From positions 1,178,001 through 1,242,000 of the forward strand of contig JASJOG010000027.1 of the NCBI GenBank assembly GCA_030142905.1: 64,000 bases of DNA. Direction: 5' to 3'. Source of the DNA: Heliopora coerulea. Its lineage: Eukaryota > Cnidaria > Anthozoa > Scleralcyonacea > Helioporidae. A model generated the notes under the pieces. It made no database searches, was not told the DNA's origin, and saw only the letters and a program-made list of their open reading frames with translations. Each line of letters begins with the position of its first letter. Positions within the stretch are counted from its first letter, which is position 1. Positions 48,201-54,200 of the stretch are shown in pieces. The position numbers and the translations under genes were made by a program.

Positions 48201-51200
48201 CAAGTGGAAAGCACCCGAAGCGCAAGAAATCAACGGCATATTGGCCTTCTATATGCTTATACTTCACGAACAACTTCCTGATGGCAATCTTAATGTGGTT
48301 TCAAACACAAAGGTGTCTTATTCTGTCATGTCTCGGACTTTTCAGCAACTAAAGATTAAAACTGAATACATCATTGAGGTTAAAGCTGGCACTGTCAAGG
48401 GATTTGGTCCATCAGGCGTTATTCATCAGAGAACCTCAGGAGAAGGTACGTTGGAGTTTTCATAGCTTAAGGGTATTCAGTTTTATGTTTTAGGAATGTG
48501 AGAGCTTGGATATATCTTGAGGTAGATGAACGATCGTCAAGCTCCATACTCAGAAAAACGATTTCTGAGTCTTGGTAGCTCAATGGTTAGAGCGTCTCAT
48601 CGGTCATCAGAAGGTTGCGGGTTCGATCCCCGTCTGGGCTCAGAAATCGTTTTTCTGAGTATGGAGCTTGACGATCGTTCATCTATCTTAAGGGTGTTCA
48701 GTTGTATCAGCACAAAATGCGTATGGTGGCCATAGACTACATCAAAATTTAACAGATAATTGTTGAAAGAAAAACACTCATTGGTTACCAAGAGAGTGCG
48801 AAGGCTGTTTTCTCCGGTACGCGAATTTTTTGGCACGTAGCGCCTTTTTTTTGTCATAGGCTCTCGACTTAAACTCATGAGAAACCTATTCAAAAAAAAA
48901 ATAGAGTAAAAAGTAAAAGTAAAGTGCCCTTATTTATACTGGATAACCCTATCATCTACCTGAGCTGTTCTCCCTAGAGGTCCAGTAAGGGGCCACCCCT
49001 CATTGGTCTAGTGTTAGTACAACAGGAAACCTGAGTACCCAGAGAAAACCTGCGATACTTGGTAGACTCAAACTGGACAACATCTTCCCACATGGGACAA
49101 TAGTAACTTTAATCAGATAACTGCAAGGAGCCGGAATCGAACCTTAGTCACAGTGGTGCTAGACACGTGCACCACCACTGTGCCGCCAGCATCCTATTCA
49201 ACACCCCCAACCTTCAATTTACACAAAGAAATGTCGATTCGCGAGGTAAAATTTTGCCTAGAGGAAAACGGCCGTGGCTCTTCATTCTTTTGTCGTATAT
49301 TTTACTTCAGTTCATTGCATTTCCATTGTTTTTAGCTGATGTTACTTACGTTAAAAAGTCCAACGAAGCCTGTAAGTATCACCATGAATATAACGGATGG
49401 GAAAACGAGCGAGTAAGGGTCCATTTACACGATACGACTGTCGTATACGATTGTTCATTTTGATGTATCCAATTTAGTCATAAGAGTCTTCAGGACCAAT
49501 TGTAACATTCGCGAGCGAATAGCAAGCAGGAATTGTGCTTTTGTGACATAATCGCGTACGCTAAAGTGAAGAGTCGTATACGGCAATCGAATCGTATGGA
49601 TACGCCTTAAGATATATGAATGAGAGAACAAAGCAGAGTGCCTGGAGTAGTATTGGTGGGTGAATGGGACGTTTAAGGGGTGGCTAGGTGAATAAGTGGG
49701 TGGGGAAGTAGAAGAGTAAGTGAGAGAGGAAACGAGGGTATGGAGTAAAAGGTGGGTAGTTTAGTATGTGAAGATGTAATTATGTGAGCTAGCAGAGGGT
49801 GACTAGAGGGAGGGGGTTGTGGGGTCGCGACACCTGCTCTTTTTGTGGGAGATGTTATGTGTTCCCTGTTAGTGATAGTTTTTTGCCCTCATTTTCCAAA
49901 GCCACGTGGATTTACTTCACTAAAAATGATCAAAATCGCCCCCAAGGTGCCTTCATACCACCATCTGACTCCACCTTTCGAAATTCCTAGTTGCGTCTCT
50001 GGCTAGTGAGTGGATGAGTTCGTTAGGGCCTGACATCATTGGCCCTTTTGGAATGTTTAGAACGGTCTTTTCATTAATTCATTCATTCATTCATTCATTC
50101 ATTCATTCATTCGTTGGTTCATTCGTTTGTTTGTTCGCTCATTCATTTGTTCATTCGTTCATTCATTAATTCGTTCGTTCGTTCGATCGTTCGTTCTTTT
50201 CTTCATTCATTTAATGATCAGTTTGTTTATTTATTTATTTATTCATTCACTTTTATTTTACCATAGTGGCCCTCATTCTTTCAAAAAATATGCAATAATT
50301 GATTTTAAAGCGGCCGTATCACTAAAATAATTAAAAGAATAACAGCTTCTGTCGACATAATCTGGTTGCATGAATACATTAACTATCAAGATTATATACA
50401 AAATTGGTTTCTTATCTGTAACCCAACGGCGCCTCCTAATTGCTATCCGCCCATTCTATCCTATTCCAAAATTCTAGATCCGCCACTGGCGTTTCTATTA
50501 CGACCTTATATCAATATGAAAATAAGAGCCCGGCTCAAAATTCTCAAGGAAAGAGACGTTGATTAAAAATATATTTTACTGATGTTTCGTCGCTAGTCGC
50601 GCAATATCTTCAGAGTAGGAATGAATACAGAGAGTTTGCATATTAAATTAGCCATATTAGTATAGCATGCCATGTAAATATAAAATTATATTTACATGCT
50701 TTACCATGCAAATTTGAGCCCGAACTTAATGAAACTATCCGCTCTGTTCACCTTGCCTTGTTTTGATTTATATCTCTTTTCTCATCGCCGTTTCCTGTTC
50801 TCACACCTTCCTCTTTTCTCATTTGCTTTGTGTTATCCTATACTATGTAAATATAATTTAATATGCAAACTCTCAGTATTCATTCCTGCTATGAAGATGT
50901 CATGCGACTAGCGACGAAACGTCATTAAAATACATCTTTAATCAATGTCTCTTTCCGCGAGAATTTTGATCTGGGCTCTTATTTTCATACTACGACTTCG
51001 CTTTCCGCCCGGTACATCGCTGGTAACGACCTTATATCAGTGGATCAAACCTAATCAACTTTTTTGTGCTGGTTGACGCTTACTGAAAGATCTTTCATTT
51101 GCAGTGGTCAATTTTTGAACATTAAAATCCCATTTCGGACAGTTGGTTGAAATAGCTTATTCCAAATCTGACAAGGTTCTTTTGCCTTTCAGACATGGCT

Positions 51201-54200
51201 TTAGCCAAAGCTGGGATCACTGCAGGTTTACTGAGTCTTTTGGGAGTGTTTGGCTTTTTTATTTTCCTCGCTTTGCTTGTCACGGGCTACGTGCCTTATA
51301 CTAGGTAAGAAAAGAAACATACGTCGGCAGTTTCTTTCGTGTTGGAATTAAGCTGAGCTGAGCTGACCTTTTTCAATCCAGTCTCTTATAAATAGCCATC
51401 CACTTCAGTAAACTACACTTTATTTCACTGAAAAGCATAGAACCTGCTGCATTTTATACACAGTATTATTTGCTTTTCGTTACAGTCCGTGGAGAAAACG
51501 TCGAAGACGCATATGGCGGCAAAAATTTGAAAAGCAAATGGACGAACAAGAAAGGTTTGAGAACTTTAAGTTACGTGTTAAGTGGGCCCGGAGATTGAAT
51601 GTGAATTTGTGTTACATGTATTTGTCACTGAATACATTGACGTACGGCATGTTCGGAAAAGAAACTAATTACAGTTAGTAGTTACATTTTATTTGTAAAT
51701 GATTACAATTTAAATATGAATATGCAAAAAAATCAGCTTAATACAGCTACGGTTACTATTTACAGTTGAAGTTACAGTTACGGTTACAGAGACAGGTACA
51801 AGTACGGTTCCAATAATGGTTATGGTCATAGTTACGGTTATCGTTACGGTTATGAATATAACAGTAATGAATATCATTACAGCAGCAATTACACACAGTT
51901 ATTATTTCAGTTACACTTATAAATGCAGTTACGATTACCATTACCTTTACATTACAATTGCAATTACAGTACAATTACAATCACAGTTACAATTGAAGTT
52001 ACACTGCAGTTGCAGTTTCTCTAAAAAGTTACACTAAAAATTATCTTTACAGTTACAGATACAGTCAAAAAATTACATCTACCGTTACAGCTACAATTAC
52101 AGTTACGATTACAGCCACATTGCAGTGGCTGTTTTAGTTAAAGTCAAAAGTTACAGCTACAGTTACAGCTACAAGTTATAAGCTGCAAGACACAAGTTAT
52201 AAGTTACAAGTTATCCATAACAATTACGAGTGAAAGTCACAAGTTACAGTTACAAGCTACTGTTACAAGCTACAGTTAATAGTTGCAAGCTGCATGTTAC
52301 AAATTGCATGTTACAAGCTGCATGTTACAAGTTGCAAATTGCAAGATGCAATTTGCAATTTGCATAATGCAAGTTGCATGTTGAAAGTTCCAAGTAACTG
52401 CTATAGTTACAGTTATAGTTACATTTACAAGTTACACATCAGCGACAACGTCCTACAGCACAACACACTGTCAAACAAAGGATATTTCATACATGCACCA
52501 CATATAAGTTAGGTATGGCTGTCCTCACTGGTTCTTAAACTTGAGAATCCCAGCGAGAGTTTGCCTAGATTCTAATTTTATTTTTTGAAAATGCGTAAAC
52601 GTCCTTGGAACCAAATACGTCCGAAAACCCTCGAAAAACAATCCTAATCGCTTGTCTGTACACATTAATTTGTAACTTAAAAATTTCCCGGCATCGAATA
52701 TTATCCGATACTTCACAGTGGAAGCTTCAATAGGACATCCCCAGTTGGTGGGTGGCTTAGAGCGGCCTTTAGGAAGCTGGCCCCCAGATCTCCTCGGTAG
52801 TTACGTCATCACTACTTCACAGAAAATCACGACAGATTTGCTTATCATCAATTCTGTTTTACTTCCTGATGACATTAGCAGTGAATCCGATTCGAATTCT
52901 GAATTTGGTTCAAGTGATTCGGAGTCGAGCGGTGAGAGTGACTCAAGTGGTAAGTTGTTTTGTGTTATGCCGTGAAACTCTTCACTAACAGCCAAAGGAC
53001 TTATCCTTTATGAACTATTGAAAAACCATGCCATTAATTTTTATTTTCAGTTTTACAGGGGCATTTATTTGATTCGGCGCGATTGTTCCTCGAATACAAT
53101 GGATATTTTGTTGTATTTTAAAAACAGGATGTTCTGCATTGAGGCGACCCAAAAATACCGTATTGCAAACACGCATATATTGAACCTCGGACGGGCAATG
53201 TTCAACTCTTTCCAGTCTGGATAAGAATTTTACTCAGGCTAACGCCAGACAATTTTACTCGTCAAGGGGAGAGTCCCCACCGGGAAAGACTTAAATTAGT
53301 TATGGACATTAATGTAGGGGGAGGAAGCCGGAGGCTATGGGGGCTTTGGTCCCCTCATGCATTTAAATCGAGGGGGCTACGAAAGTTGCTTCTTATCTTT
53401 ACTGGTTCGAAATCAGCTCATACAAAGTTCAGCCATGTTTATGGACTGACACTCGAGCTAAGTATACGAGATTTTGAAGATTTCACTAACGGACGGGTAG
53501 TCAGTCTTGTTCGACCGCTATAGAGGAGCGCGGGTTTGACCAAGAAAGCTTGAAGCTGCTGTTGGAAATCGAAAAATTTTTAATCAATGTATGCGATGGA
53601 AACAATCATCTCAGAGGCTACAAGAATTGTATCAGTCTGACCTCAAGTTAGGTGTTTTTAGCGCTTATGAACACTGCGTCTCAAAAAAAAAAATATTTTA
53701 CATGTAGAAAGTAACATTTTGCAATGGAAAGGGGAATCAATCGTGAACAAATAAAACTAATTTGAGTGTACAGATGATTTTAGCAGCATTCTAAGAGGTT
53801 TTAAATATCTATTATTTTTCCGGGGGTGTATATGTATATGTTGACGTCTTCCCCCACAAAATCAAATTCGTTCCTATGCCACTGGAGTGGACATCAGTGT
53901 TGTTGTCCCATCAGATCATTGTCTGTCATGTGCCAGCATCTTTATTCTTTAACCTAGGCGCCTATTCTTCAAACGTATTTCTTTGTGCATGAATATCCAG
54001 CGCATAAATTCTCCTTTAACACTTGTAGTGCTTGGTTTTCATATCGTTCAGGCTTATAAGTGTTCATTATCTTAATTACTCCACAAGTTACTCGTTATTA
54101 TACGTAGGTGACAGCGAGAAAGAAACTACGGCTCCTAAAAAAAAGAAACGAGGAAAATCATCCGGCCGGCATTCGAAGAAACCTGTTGAACCAGAGGGAG

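Noticed and set aside
48567..48641. Functional tRNA gene
   Set aside because: Weak acceptor pairing, anticodon-stem mismatch and no T at position 33; recorded only as tRNA-like.
52718..52975. Reading 52718 as an independent start
   Set aside because: There is no ATG; the frame opens at a splice acceptor and is an internal exon.
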